A model generated the notes under the pieces. The model was not told where the DNA came from and made no database searches. It saw only the letters and a program-made list of their open reading frames with translations. A DNA stretch of 54,272 nucleotides from Pseudideonella sakaiensis (GTDB lineage Bacteria; Pseudomonadota; Gammaproteobacteria; Burkholderiales; Burkholderiaceae_C), in assembly GCF_001293525.1 (NCBI RefSeq), contig NZ_BBYR01000027.1, forward strand, positions 1-54,272, written 5' to 3'. Position numbers and translations under genes: made by a program. Numbering within the stretch: the first letter of the stretch is position 1; every line of letters starts with the position of its first letter. Below are positions 22,169 through 31,522 of the stretch, piece after piece.

Positions 22169-22801
22169 TCAGCGGCCGTGGCCGCCCGGCGCCAGCCCGT
22201 GGGCCCGCGCCAGGCGCACCAGGCGCTCGATCTCGCGGTCGCGGATGCCGCAGCGCGCCAGGCCGTCGGCGGTCTCCAGCACGTAGTCCAGCGTGCGGCC
22301 GTAGCGGCCCGCCGCGTCGCGCAGGATCGCCAGCAGCGCCTCGTCGCCCAGCTTGCCGGTGTAGTTCGGGCTGGCCCGGCTGAGCGTGAAGCCGAGCGCG
22401 GCCACGTGCCCCTGCGGCGTGCGGCAGGGCAGCCAGCGCGGGTCGTAGACGCCGGTGGGCATCTCGCGCAGCCACAGGCGCTCCAGTTCCTGCTCGGCAC
22501 GGGCCGGGTCCAGCCGGTAGACGATGCCGCGGCAGGAGCCGCCGGACACCAGCGCGAAGACCAGGCCCGGCCGCTCCGGCGTGCCGCGGTTGACGCGCGA
22601 GACCATCTCCAGCGCGCGGTGCCAGCCGTGCACCGTGGCGGGCCGCTGCTCGACCGCGTCGAACTCCGGCCGCCAGATCAGCGAGGCATAGCCGAAGACC
22701 CACAGCGGCGCTTCGCCGCCCCAGTCGCGCCGCACCCGGCGCAGCAGCAGCGCCGGGTCGCGCAACGCCGGCGGCAGCAGCACGGGCGGCGGCAGGCTCA
22801 T
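22169..22801 (-). CDS. ChaC-type gamma-glutamylcyclotransferase
   Basis: The 210-residue cytoplasmic protein has the N-terminal fold motif WVFGYASLIWRPEF, RGTPERPGLVFALVSGG with the Cys-rich GSCRGIVYR block, and a mid-protein NYTGKLGDEALLA segment. Family members cleave glutathione to 5-oxoproline and Cys-Gly. The acidic catalytic residue expected in the central region is likely the Glu of RAEQELERLWLREM. The ATG at 22801 was preferred over a GTG nine bases upstream; neither has a Shine-Dalgarno. It is convergent with the GGDEF-EAL gene and follows mltB on the same strand with a 49-base gap, so it may be read from the mltB operon. Confidence 0.88.
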   Translation of the reverse strand: MSLPPPVLLPPALRDPALLLRRVRRDWGGEAPLWVFGYASLIWRPEFDAVEQRPATVHGWHRALEMVSRVNRGTPERPGLVFALVSGGSCRGIVYRLDPARAEQELERLWLREMPTGVYDPRWLPCRTPQGHVAALGFTLSRASPNYTGKLGDEALLAILRDAAGRYGRTLDYVLETADGLARCGIRDREIERLVRLARAHGLAPGGHGR

Positions 22802-22850
22802 CCCGGGCACGCTGCGCGCCGAGTGCGGCGGTGTTCGCCCTGGCGGGGAC

Positions 22851-24101
22851 TCATCGCCCGGCCTTGATCGCCTCGCCGAGCGAGATCACGGCCATCGCGT
22901 AGTAGCTCGACCAGTTGTAGCGGGTGATCGCATAGAAGTTGGCCGTGCCGGCCACGTAGGTCGGGGCGGCCGCGCCGTTCTGCAGTTCGACCAGCGCCAG
23001 CAGGCCGGCGCGCTGCCGGCCGGCCTCGTCGAGCACGGCACCGCGCTCGGCGAAGGCCTGGGCGGTGAAGGTCGGCACGATGTCCGGCGCCAGCAGCACG
23101 GCCCGGTCGGCCACGTCCACCGGCACCGCCACCGCGTGGTGGGTGGCCAGGCCGCGCTGCCAGCCGAAGCCGGCCAGGTAGTGGGCGACGCTGCCGATCA
23201 CGTCGGCGGCGCTGCCGCGCAGGTCGATGCGGCCGTCGCCGTCGAAATCCACCGCCCACTGGCGGATGCTGCTCGGCATGAACTGCGGCAGGCCCATCGC
23301 GCCGGCGAAGCTGCCGCGCTCGGCCTGCGGGTCCAGGCCCTGGTCGCGGCACAGCCGCAGGAACTGCTCCAGCTCGTCGCGGAAGAAGGCGCTGCGGTCG
23401 CGCCGCCCGCTCGGGAAATCGAAGGCGAGCGTGGCCAGCGCGTCCAGCACGCGGAAGCCGCCCATGTGCTGGCCGTAGATCGTCTCCACGCCGATGATGC
23501 CGACCACGATCTCCGGCGGCACGCCCCAGCGTTCTTCCGCCAGCGCCAGCCAGGCGGCGTTGGCGGCCCAGAAGGCGCGGCCGGCGCGCAGCCGCACCGG
23601 CTCGACGAAGCGGTCGCGGTAGGCGGCCCAGTTCTTCGCGGTGCCGGCCGGCGGCGGCATGATGAGCTGGGCGACGCGGGGCAGGTAGCGGGCGCGTTCG
23701 AGCTGGCCGCGGGCCCAGGCCGCATCCAGCCCCTGGCGCTGCGCGGCCTCGTCCGCGAAGCGCATCACGTCCTCGCGGCCGCCGTAGGTGACGGCCTCGG
23801 CGGCGCCCTCGTCGCGCGCCGCGGCGGCGCGGGCCTTCGACGGTGTCGACGCCTTCGGGCGCGTGGTCTTCGAGCTGCCTGCCTGCTTGCCCGGCGCCTT
23901 CGTGCCCGTCGCGGTGGCGGCGGCGGCCGGCGGGCTCGTGCCGGCCACCGCCAGCCCCGCCGCCAGCACGACCAGCAGGGGCCACGCCAGCCGCCGCCGG
24001 CGCTGGGTGCCGTGCCGCAGGCCGGGCAGCGGTGCCCGGGGCGACGGTCGGAGGGCCGGGCGGAGGCGCAGCGCGCGGAGGAGGAACGCGGGGAGTGTCA
24101 T
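22851..24101 (-). CDS. mltB: Lytic murein transglycosylase B
   Basis: A 416-residue periplasmic peptidoglycan lyase. A long basic n-region, RRRRLAWPLLVVLAAGLAVAG, is followed by an Ala/Lys-rich linker and the SLT family 3 domain. The catalytic Glu206 lies in GVETIYG. GAMGLPQFMPSS, FDGDGRIDL and YNWSSYYAMAV are diagnostic of MltB. No lipobox is seen, so it may be soluble, unlike E. coli MltB. The ATG overlaps the stop of the transglutaminase gene by four bases (ATGA). As the last gene of the moxR-DUF58-transglutaminase unit it ties that cluster to cell-wall remodelling. Confidence 0.94.
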   Translation of the reverse strand: MTLPAFLLRALRLRPALRPSPRAPLPGLRHGTQRRRRLAWPLLVVLAAGLAVAGTSPPAAAATATGTKAPGKQAGSSKTTRPKASTPSKARAAAARDEGAAEAVTYGGREDVMRFADEAAQRQGLDAAWARGQLERARYLPRVAQLIMPPPAGTAKNWAAYRDRFVEPVRLRAGRAFWAANAAWLALAEERWGVPPEIVVGIIGVETIYGQHMGGFRVLDALATLAFDFPSGRRDRSAFFRDELEQFLRLCRDQGLDPQAERGSFAGAMGLPQFMPSSIRQWAVDFDGDGRIDLRGSAADVIGSVAHYLAGFGWQRGLATHHAVAVPVDVADRAVLLAPDIVPTFTAQAFAERGAVLDEAGRQRAGLLALVELQNGAAAPTYVAGTANFYAITRYNWSSYYAMAVISLGEAIKAGR

Positions 24102-26260
24102 GCCGAGGGGGTGCGGGCGGCCATGCGGGCGCTCGAGAGGAAGTGTCGGGTCAGGGCGGGGTCGGGCCGGGCACGTGCCAGCGGACCGTAGCGCTGGGCG
24201 TCGAGCGTGTCCAGCAGCGCGGCCAGGCCGTCGCCGCGCGGGCCCAGCTGCGCACGCACCCGTGCCGCGAGCGCGCGCGGCGGGTCGTGCGGGGCGCTCG
24301 GCACGCCGAGCCGGTCCAGTGCGCGGCGCAGCCGCTCGCGCTGGCGTTGCCAGGGGTCGCTGCGGTGGCGGTCCCAGGCTGCCCAGCCGGCACCGAGCGC
24401 CGCCAAGGTGGCCAGCACGCCGACCAGCAGCCGGGCCACGTCCTCCCACTGCGGCGCCTCGATGCCGAGCGACTTCAGCAGGTCCCGCTGCTGGCCGCGC
24501 GAGTAGCCGAGCACCCACTGGTTCCAGCGGTTGTTCAGCCGTTCCCAGCCGCGGCGCAAGCCGGCCAGCAGCGCCGGGCTCACGGTGTCGAGCGCGCCGG
24601 CCACCAGGCCGGGCGCCGGGCGCAGCGGGCGGCCGGCGCGCACCCGCTCGGGCGCGACCGCGGCGGTCGGGTCGGCGCGCACCCAGCCGAGTCCGGGCTG
24701 CCAGTACTCCGCCCAGGCATGCGCCGCGCTCTGGCGCACCAGCCAATAGCCGTCCTGCGGCACCGGGTCGAGGCCCTGGTAGCCGGTCACCACGCGGGCC
24801 GGCACGTCCAGCGCCCGCATCACGACCACGAAGGCCGACGCGAAGTGCTCGCAGAAGCCTTCGCGCCGGTCGAGCCAGAACTCGTCGACCACGCCGCGCG
24901 GGTCGCGCTCGCCGTACAGGCCGGGCGCGAGCGTGTAGGTGTAGCCGCCACGGGCGATGTGGCCGAGCACCGCCGACGCGAGCGCGGCGGCGTCCGCCTC
25001 GGCGTAGCGCGGGTCGCGGCGCAGCGCGGCCGCCCAGGCCAGCGTGCGCGGGTTGTGGCCGGGCGGCAGCTGCAGGTAGTCCTGCAGGCCGACGATCGGG
25101 TCGGTCGGGCCGTGCGCGAAGCGCGGCCAGGCCTCGGCGACGAAGCGCAGCCGTTCGAACAGCGGCCGGTCGCTGACCCACTGCAGGTCGTCGCGCTGGC
25201 GCAGGCCGATGCCGTCGATCGCCGGCAGTTCGGGCGTCGCCTCGGGCAGGGGCAGCACCGACAGCCGCAGCGGCTCCACGGTCACCTCGTAGCGCAGCGT
25301 CTCGCCCAGCCGGCGCAGGTCGGCCGGCGGCCGCAGGCCCGGCGGGAAGCCGAAGGGCACGCCCGCGCTGCCGTAGGCCCGCCACTCCACGCCGTCGAAA
25401 TGGCCCAGCACCGGGCCGCGCAGGTACTGCAGCGCCGCCGGCGGCGGGGCCGCGCCGGGACGCCCGTCGGGCCCGAGGAAGCGCAGGCGCAGCGCGATCG
25501 CATCGTCCTGCGCCAGCTCGGCCACGGCGCCCAGCCGCAGGCGGTTGCTCAGGCCGGTGCTGCCCAGACCGTCCTGCGGCACGCCCCACAGCGGGCCGAT
25601 GCGCGGGAACAGCACGAACAGCAGCACCATCACCGGCGCGCCCCAGAGCGCGGTGCGCGCGGCCAGCCCGGCGGCCGCGCCCAGCGCCGGCTGGCCCACC
25701 GGCATGTGGGCCAGCACCAGCGCCGTCAGCAGGCCGAACACCGACAGCAGCATCGCCACCGCGACCGGCAGCGACTGCGAGTACAGGAAGTTCGTCAGCA
25801 CCAGGAAGAAGCCGAGGAAGAAGACGACGAAGGCATCCCGCCGCGCCCGCAGTTCCAGCGTCTTCAGCGCCACCAGCGCGACCGCCAGCGTCACGCCGGG
25901 CTCCTTGCCCAGCAGGCTGCCGTGCGTCCAGGCGGTGGCCAGCGTGGCGGCCACCAGCAGCCCGACGCGCCAGCCGCGCGAGGGCAGGGCGGCCGAGCGC
26001 AGCGTCAGCACCGCGCGCCAGGCCAGCACCGCGGCGCTGCCGAGGCTGCACCACAGCGGCACGTTGCCGGCGTGCGGCAGCACCGTCCAGCCGAGCACCG
26101 CGAGCAGGAAGAGGGTGTCTCGCGCATCGCGCGGCAGGTGGCGCAGCCGCGCCTGCCCGTCCGCGAGCGCGGCGCGCACCCCGCGCCGCGGCGCGTCGGT
26201 CACCGGGGCGGCTGCAGGCGCGCCGCGGCGCGCTGCCGGCGGGCCTGCGCGCGGGTTCAT
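24098..26260 (-). CDS. TgpA-type membrane transglutaminase-like protein (DUF3488)
   Basis: The 720-residue membrane protein begins with five or six helices (about 45-215, DUF3488). A periplasmic transglutaminase-like domain follows with Cys in REGFCEHFASAF, His in SAAHAWAEYW and Asp in GWVRADPT, completing the papain-like triad. A further helix lies near residue 600 (VARLLVGVLATLAALGAGWAAW), and the C-terminal tail is cytoplasmic. Pseudomonas TgpA has this architecture and is essential there. Both gene boundaries overlap neighbours by four bases (ATGA at 26257-26260 and 24098-24101), so translation is coupled with the DUF58 and mltB genes. The substrate is unknown. Confidence 0.91.
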   Translation of the reverse strand: MNPRAGPPAARRGAPAAAPVTDAPRRGVRAALADGQARLRHLPRDARDTLFLLAVLGWTVLPHAGNVPLWCSLGSAAVLAWRAVLTLRSAALPSRGWRVGLLVAATLATAWTHGSLLGKEPGVTLAVALVALKTLELRARRDAFVVFFLGFFLVLTNFLYSQSLPVAVAMLLSVFGLLTALVLAHMPVGQPALGAAAGLAARTALWGAPVMVLLFVLFPRIGPLWGVPQDGLGSTGLSNRLRLGAVAELAQDDAIALRLRFLGPDGRPGAAPPPAALQYLRGPVLGHFDGVEWRAYGSAGVPFGFPPGLRPPADLRRLGETLRYEVTVEPLRLSVLPLPEATPELPAIDGIGLRQRDDLQWVSDRPLFERLRFVAEAWPRFAHGPTDPIVGLQDYLQLPPGHNPRTLAWAAALRRDPRYAEADAAALASAVLGHIARGGYTYTLAPGLYGERDPRGVVDEFWLDRREGFCEHFASAFVVVMRALDVPARVVTGYQGLDPVPQDGYWLVRQSAAHAWAEYWQPGLGWVRADPTAAVAPERVRAGRPLRPAPGLVAGALDTVSPALLAGLRRGWERLNNRWNQWVLGYSRGQQRDLLKSLGIEAPQWEDVARLLVGVLATLAALGAGWAAWDRHRSDPWQRQRERLRRALDRLGVPSAPHDPPRALAARVRAQLGPRGDGLAALLDTLDAQRYGPLARARPDPALTRHFLSSARMAARTPSA

Positions 26261-27405
26261 TGCCACAGCGCCAGCGCCTCCAGGCAGGCGCGGCGGTGCG
26301 CGTCGCCGCGGTCCGGCGCCAGCTCGCGGCCCGGCAGACGCAACCCGTAGAGCAGCTCCTGCCGGTCCGCAGCGACCACCCAGGCGGCCAGCCGCGACAG
26401 CCGGTCCTCGGGGGCCAGGCCGGCCGCCTCCTGCCAGTCCAGCCAGAGCTGGCGCCGCACCGGCGTGCGGGTGTCGCGGCTGCTCAGCTCGCCGCCGCCT
26501 TCGAGCTGCTTGGCCGCCTTTTTCCACAGCACCCACTTCGGCGGGTCGCCGCGCCGGTAGGCGCGCACGCCTTCGGTCTCGCTGCCGCCCTCGGCGCGCC
26601 CGAGCGGCTGCCCGTCGCTGCCGCCGCCGGCCGTCTGCGGCAGTGGCGGCGGCAGCGGCTCGAGCCGGGGATAGACCAGGCAGCGCCCGGCCGGCCGCCA
26701 CACCGTCCAGGCGCGGAACAGGCCGAGCGGGAAGCGCGTGGCCAGCACCAGCCGCGGCAGCGGCTGCAGGCCGCGTGTCGCCGCCTGCCAGGCGACGTGG
26801 CTGCTGGCCTGCCCGCCGGCCGGCACGTCGACCCAGGCCAGCGTGTCCTCGCCCGCCGCCTGGCAGCGCAGGCCCAGGCCGTGGCGCGGTGCGCGCGCGG
26901 CCGGCGGTGCCGCCAGCACCACCTCCAGCAGCGCCGCGTCGCCCGCGTGCACCGGCGCGACCGGCTTCAGGTGCAGCTGCAGCCCGCGCAGGTTGCCGTG
27001 CGTCAGGTGCATCGAGGCCAGGCCGCTGCCGGCGAGCAGGAAGGTCAGCAGGTAGCCGAGGTTGAGCTGGTAGTTGATCGAGGCGAGCAGCAGCGTGAAC
27101 AGCGTCAGCGCGAACATCAGGCCGGCGCGGGTCGGCAGGATGTAGACGTTGCGCTGGGTCAGCAGCACCGTGTCGGTGGGCTGCAGCCGCGCGTCCCACC
27201 AGCGGTCCAGCCGGCGCTGCGGCGCCGCGGCCAGGCGGGACAGGGCCTGGCGCAGCGCGGACGGTCGCCGGGTTTGGGGCGCGCCCGCCGCCGCGTGGGC
27301 GCGGGGGGCGCGGCCGGCAGCCGCACCGGACGCACCCGCCGCCCCGTCGCGGCGTGCCGCCGCCGCGCGGCCGCCGGGCCGCGTGTCGGTCGCGGACTCA
27401 GGCAC
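26257..27405 (-). CDS. DUF58 domain protein
   Basis: The 382-residue protein has an Arg/Ala-rich N-terminus, two adjacent transmembrane segments (about residues 95-140, LMFALTLFTLLLASI and YLLTFLLAGSG) and a C-terminal DUF58 region. The family block is recognisable as EGVRAYRRGDPPKWVLWK. DUF58 proteins typically sit beside MoxR ATPases, and a von Willebrand-like fold in the second half is often proposed. The start is a GTG six bases after the moxR stop; no other start precedes the membrane helices. It is the second gene of the moxR operon. It probably recruits or is remodelled by the ATPase; this is inferred from family context. Confidence 0.9.
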   Translation of the reverse strand: MPESATDTRPGGRAAAARRDGAAGASGAAAGRAPRAHAAAGAPQTRRPSALRQALSRLAAAPQRRLDRWWDARLQPTDTVLLTQRNVYILPTRAGLMFALTLFTLLLASINYQLNLGYLLTFLLAGSGLASMHLTHGNLRGLQLHLKPVAPVHAGDAALLEVVLAAPPAARAPRHGLGLRCQAAGEDTLAWVDVPAGGQASSHVAWQAATRGLQPLPRLVLATRFPLGLFRAWTVWRPAGRCLVYPRLEPLPPPLPQTAGGGSDGQPLGRAEGGSETEGVRAYRRGDPPKWVLWKKAAKQLEGGGELSSRDTRTPVRRQLWLDWQEAAGLAPEDRLSRLAAWVVAADRQELLYGLRLPGRELAPDRGDAHRRACLEALALWQ

Positions 27406-27411
27406 GCCGCG

Positions 27412-28347
<936 letters not shown>

Positions 28348-28385
28348 GCGGCGCGACCTTACCCGAAATCCGGCGCCCTCCGGAC

Positions 28386-28404
28386 CTGCGGGGGTGCCCC
28401 GCAG
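28386..28404 (+). promoter_or_regulatory. Hairpin in leader of the deacetylase-like gene
   Basis: CTGCGGGG (28386-28393) and CCCCGCAG (28397-28404) form a perfect 8-bp stem with a 3-base loop, ending 12 bases before the ATG at 28417. It occupies the position where a Shine-Dalgarno would be, and none is visible, so it may restrict initiation. The symmetry is seen; the effect is inferred. Confidence 0.4.
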
Positions 28405-28416
28405 CACGCCGTTCCC

Positions 28417-29358
28417 ATGGCCACCGCCTTCTACAGCCACCCCGACTGCCGCCGCCACGACATGGGCGAGGGCCACCCCGAGTGCCCGCAGCGGCTCGCC
28501 GCGATCGACGACTTCCTGCTGGCCAGCGGCCTCGACATCGCGCTCGACCGGCGCGACGCCCCGCTGGTCGACCTCGACGAGGTGGCGCGTGCGCACAGCC
28601 GGGCCCACGTGCTGAACCTGCAGGCCTTCACCGACGGCGTGGAGGCCGAGGGGGCGCCGCGCGCGCTCGACCCGGACACCGTGGTCGGCCCGGGCAGCTG
28701 GCAGGCGATGCGCCGTGCCGCGGGCGCGGCCGTGGCGGCCACCGACGCGGTGCTGGACGGCGGCGCCGACAACGCCTTCTGTGCGGTGCGGCCGCCCGGC
28801 CACCACGCGACGCGCGACGAGGCGATGGGCTTCTGCTTCTTCAACAACGTCTGCGTGGCGGCGCGCCACGCGCTGGACGTGCGCGGCCTGCAGCGTGTCG
28901 CGATCGTCGACTTCGACGTGCACCACGGCAACGGCACCGAGGACATCGTCGCGAACGACGAGCGCATCCTGATGGTCAGCTTCTTCCAGCACCCGTTGTA
29001 CCCCGGCAGCGGCGGCGTGCCCAAGGGCGCCAACATGGTCAACGTGCCGATCCCGCCCTACACCCGCGGCGGCGAGGTGCGGGAGATCGTCGAGGCGATG
29101 TGGATGCCGGCGCTGGAGGCCTTCCGTCCGCAGATGCTGTTCATCTCCGCCGGCTTCGACGCGCACCGCGAGGACGACCTGGGCCAGCTCGGCCTGGTCG
29201 AGGCCGACTACGAATGGATCACGCGCCGGCTGAAGGACGTGGCCGATCGCCACGCACGCGGCCGCATCGTCTCCTGCCTGGAGGGTGGATACAACCTGAG
29301 CGCGCTGGCACGCAGCGTGGCCGCGCACCTGCGGGTGCTGGCCGACGTCGCCGCCTGA
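28417..29358 (+). CDS. Histone deacetylase-like amidohydrolase
   Basis: The 313-residue zinc hydrolase belongs to the arginase/deacetylase fold, bacterial class IIb-like group. Motifs are HPECPQRL, RPPGHHAT with the paired active-site His, FNNVCVAA, the zinc ligands in VDFDVHHGNGTED, ISAGFDAHRED, and CLEGGYN with the C-terminal Tyr loop. Bacterial homologues act on acetylpolyamines or other acetylated amines; the substrate here is not determined. The ATG at 28417 is chosen because MATAFYSHPDC is the standard N-terminus. It is divergent from moxR, and the MscS gene follows after 10 bases. Confidence 0.93.
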   Translation: MATAFYSHPDCRRHDMGEGHPECPQRLAAIDDFLLASGLDIALDRRDAPLVDLDEVARAHSRAHVLNLQAFTDGVEAEGAPRALDPDTVVGPGSWQAMRRAAGAAVAATDAVLDGGADNAFCAVRPPGHHATRDEAMGFCFFNNVCVAARHALDVRGLQRVAIVDFDVHHGNGTEDIVANDERILMVSFFQHPLYPGSGGVPKGANMVNVPIPPYTRGGEVREIVEAMWMPALEAFRPQMLFISAGFDAHREDDLGQLGLVEADYEWITRRLKDVADRHARGRIVSCLEGGYNLSALARSVAAHLRVLADVAA

Positions 29359-29368
29359 GGGGAGCCCG

Positions 29369-30724
29369 ATGGCGACGACACCGGCAGCGCCGCAGGCGCT
29401 GAACCTCGACGAGTTCGCGCGCCTGCTGCACACGCTGGCGCGCCCGCAATCGCTGGTCGAGCTGGCGCTGCTGGCCGGCTGCCTGCTGGTCGCCTGGGGG
29501 GTGGTGCGGGGCCTGCGCCACACCTTGCGGGTCGAGGCGCCGGAGGCGGCGGCCGGCTCGATCTGGTTCGGCCGCCGCGACATCGACGGCGTGCTCTGGC
29601 CGGTGATCGCGCTGGCGCTGGCCTTCGTCGCCAAGCGGGTGGTGGCCGGCACGGTCCAGGCCGCGGTGTTCGAGCTCGCGGTGCCGGTGCTGTTGTCGCT
29701 GGTGGTGATCCGCGTCTCGGTGCGCGTGCTCGGCGCGACCTTTCCCGAGTCGGGCTGGGTGCGCGTGGTCGAGCGCAGCATTTCCTGGCTGGCCTGGCTG
29801 GCGGTGGTGCTGTGGGTGGTGGGCATCCTGCCGCTGCTGCTGGAGGCGATGGACGACGTGGTCTGGCACGTCGGCACCTCGCGGATCAGCCTGCGCACCG
29901 CGCTCGAGGGCACGATCAGCGCCGGGCTGGTGCTGGTCGTCGCGCTGTGGATTTCCGCCGGCATCGAGCGGCGGCTGCTGCGCGGCAGCGGCGACGACCT
30001 CTCGCTGCGCAAGATGGCCGCCAACCTGGTGCGCGCGGCGCTGCTGCTCGTGGGGCTGCTGCTGGCGCTGTCGGCGGTGGGCATCGACCTGACGGCGCTG
30101 TCGGTGCTCGGCGGGGCGGTCGGCGTCGGCCTGGGCTTCGGCCTGCAGAAGATCGCCGCGAACTACGTCAGCGGCTTCGTGATCCTGGCCGAGCGCAGCC
30201 TGCGCATCGGCGACGTGGTGAAGATCGACAACTTCGAGGGCCGCATCACCGACATCCGCACCCGCTACACGATCGTGCGCTCGCTCGGCGGCCGCGAAGC
30301 CATCGTGCCGAACGAGATGCTGATCACGCAGCGGGTGGAGAACGCGTCGCTGGACGACCCGCGCGTCTCGCTGTCGACGGTGGTGCAGGTGGCCTACGGC
30401 ACCGACGTCCGCGCGCTGCAGCCGCAGCTGGTGGAGACCGTGCGTCGCGTCGCGCGGGTGATGGCCGAGCCGGGGCCGGGCGTCCAGCTCAGCAGCTTCG
30501 CCGCCGATGGCCTGGAGCTGACCGTGAACTTCTGGATCCGTGACCCCGAGAACGGGCAGGGCAACGTGCGCTCCGAGGTGAACCTCGCCATCCTCGACCT
30601 GCTGAATGCGCAGGGCATCGAGATTCCCTTCCCGCAGCGCGTGCTGCGCGGCGAGCTGCGGGCGCAGGTGGAAGGCTCCCCGGCCTTGGACGGTGGCGCC
30701 TCCGCCGCCCGGGCGGAGGCCTAG
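29369..30724 (+). CDS. MscS-type mechanosensitive ion channel
   Basis: A 451-residue inner-membrane channel with about six membrane segments. The last includes the pore-lining TM3 region LSVLGGAVGVGLGFGLQKIAANY, rich in Gly/Ala as in MscS. The beta domain follows with RSLRIGDVVKI and TRYTIVRSLGGREAIVPNEMLI. Such channels release solutes during hypo-osmotic shock. The extra N-terminal helices place it with the MscK/YbdG-sized members and not minimal MscS. GGGGAGC precedes the ATG. The GTG start of the MarC gene follows the stop by one base, so the pair is coupled. Confidence 0.93.
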   Translation: MATTPAAPQALNLDEFARLLHTLARPQSLVELALLAGCLLVAWGVVRGLRHTLRVEAPEAAAGSIWFGRRDIDGVLWPVIALALAFVAKRVVAGTVQAAVFELAVPVLLSLVVIRVSVRVLGATFPESGWVRVVERSISWLAWLAVVLWVVGILPLLLEAMDDVVWHVGTSRISLRTALEGTISAGLVLVVALWISAGIERRLLRGSGDDLSLRKMAANLVRAALLLVGLLLALSAVGIDLTALSVLGGAVGVGLGFGLQKIAANYVSGFVILAERSLRIGDVVKIDNFEGRITDIRTRYTIVRSLGGREAIVPNEMLITQRVENASLDDPRVSLSTVVQVAYGTDVRALQPQLVETVRRVARVMAEPGPGVQLSSFAADGLELTVNFWIRDPENGQGNVRSEVNLAILDLLNAQGIEIPFPQRVLRGELRAQVEGSPALDGGASAARAEA

Positions 30725-30725
30725 C

Positions 30726-31319
30726 GTGGACCACAGCTTCCTGTCCGCGCTGATCCTGCTGCTGCTGGTGCTGGATCCGCTGGGCAGCCTGCCGGTCTTC
30801 ATCCCCATCATGCGCGACGTCGCGCCGGCGCGGCGCGCGCGGGTCGCGCTGCGCGAGGTCTCGATCGCCTTCCTGGTGCTGTTCGCCTTCATGATCGTCG
30901 GCGACGCCTTCCTGCGGCTGATGCACCTGTCGGAGCGCTCGCTCGAGGTGGCCGGCGGGGTGATCCTGCTGATGGTGGCCATCCGCATGATCTTCAGCGT
31001 CGAAGGTGGCGTCTACGGGGTGCCGCCGGGGCGCGAGCCGCTGATCTTTCCGCTCGCGATCCCGCTGCTGGCCGGCCCGTCGGCGATGGCCACGGTGCTG
31101 CTGCTCGCGTCGCGCCAGCCGCAGCAGCTCGGCACCTGGATCGGCGCGCTGGCGGTGGCGATGGGGGTGTCCGGCGCGGTGCTGCTGCTGTGCGACCACA
31201 TCCGGCGCTGGGTTGGCGATTCGGTCGTGGCGGCGACCGAGAAGCTGATGGGGCTGGTGCTCACCGCGATCGCGGTGGAGATGATCCTGGCCGGCCTGAA
31301 GCGCTACTTCCTCGGCTGA
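30726..31319 (+). CDS. MarC family (UPF0056) integral membrane protein
   Basis: A 197-residue protein with six predicted membrane helices. Family motifs are LVLDPLGSLPVF near the N-terminus, GGVILLMVAIRMIF in the centre and FPLAIPLLAGPSAMATVL. The E. coli namesake was once linked to antibiotic resistance, but no transport activity is established. The start is the GTG at 30726, right after the MscS stop codon TAG; it places the first helix correctly and there is no ATG alternative. It is the last gene of the deacetylase-MscS-MarC unit. Confidence 0.9.
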   Translation: MDHSFLSALILLLLVLDPLGSLPVFIPIMRDVAPARRARVALREVSIAFLVLFAFMIVGDAFLRLMHLSERSLEVAGGVILLMVAIRMIFSVEGGVYGVPPGREPLIFPLAIPLLAGPSAMATVLLLASRQPQQLGTWIGALAVAMGVSGAVLLLCDHIRRWVGDSVVAATEKLMGLVLTAIAVEMILAGLKRYFLG

Positions 31320-31459
31320 CGCGGCGCGTCGCCGGCGGCATCGGCGTTCCGATCCCGGCGCCGCTGGGCCTGGCCGCGGGACGCTGCGTCAGCGCCGCCG
31401 TGGCACGTGACGGGCGGAAGGGCGCTCCGGGGCGGCAGATGCCGACGTGCGCTCCCATG

Positions 31460-31486
31460 AAAAAAGCCGCCCGGGCGGGCGGCTTT
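31460..31486 (-). terminator. Rho-independent terminator of the porin gene
   Basis: GCCGCCCG and CGGGCGGC (31466-31483) form an 8-bp GC stem around a 2-base centre. On the minus strand it is followed by six T residues (A-run 31460-31465). It lies 37 bases past the porin stop. On the plus strand only three T follow, so it would be weaker for the MarC transcript. Confidence 0.85.
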
Positions 31487-31522
31487 CGGTTTCCGTCGAA
31501 TCGCCCGGACGGGCGACGCCGA

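Noticed and set aside
24098-26260. TgpA-type transglutaminase as the missing Anbu operon partner
   Set aside because: It is a membrane DUF3488 protein in a MoxR operon more than 22 kb away, unlike the soluble transglutaminase of Anbu operons.
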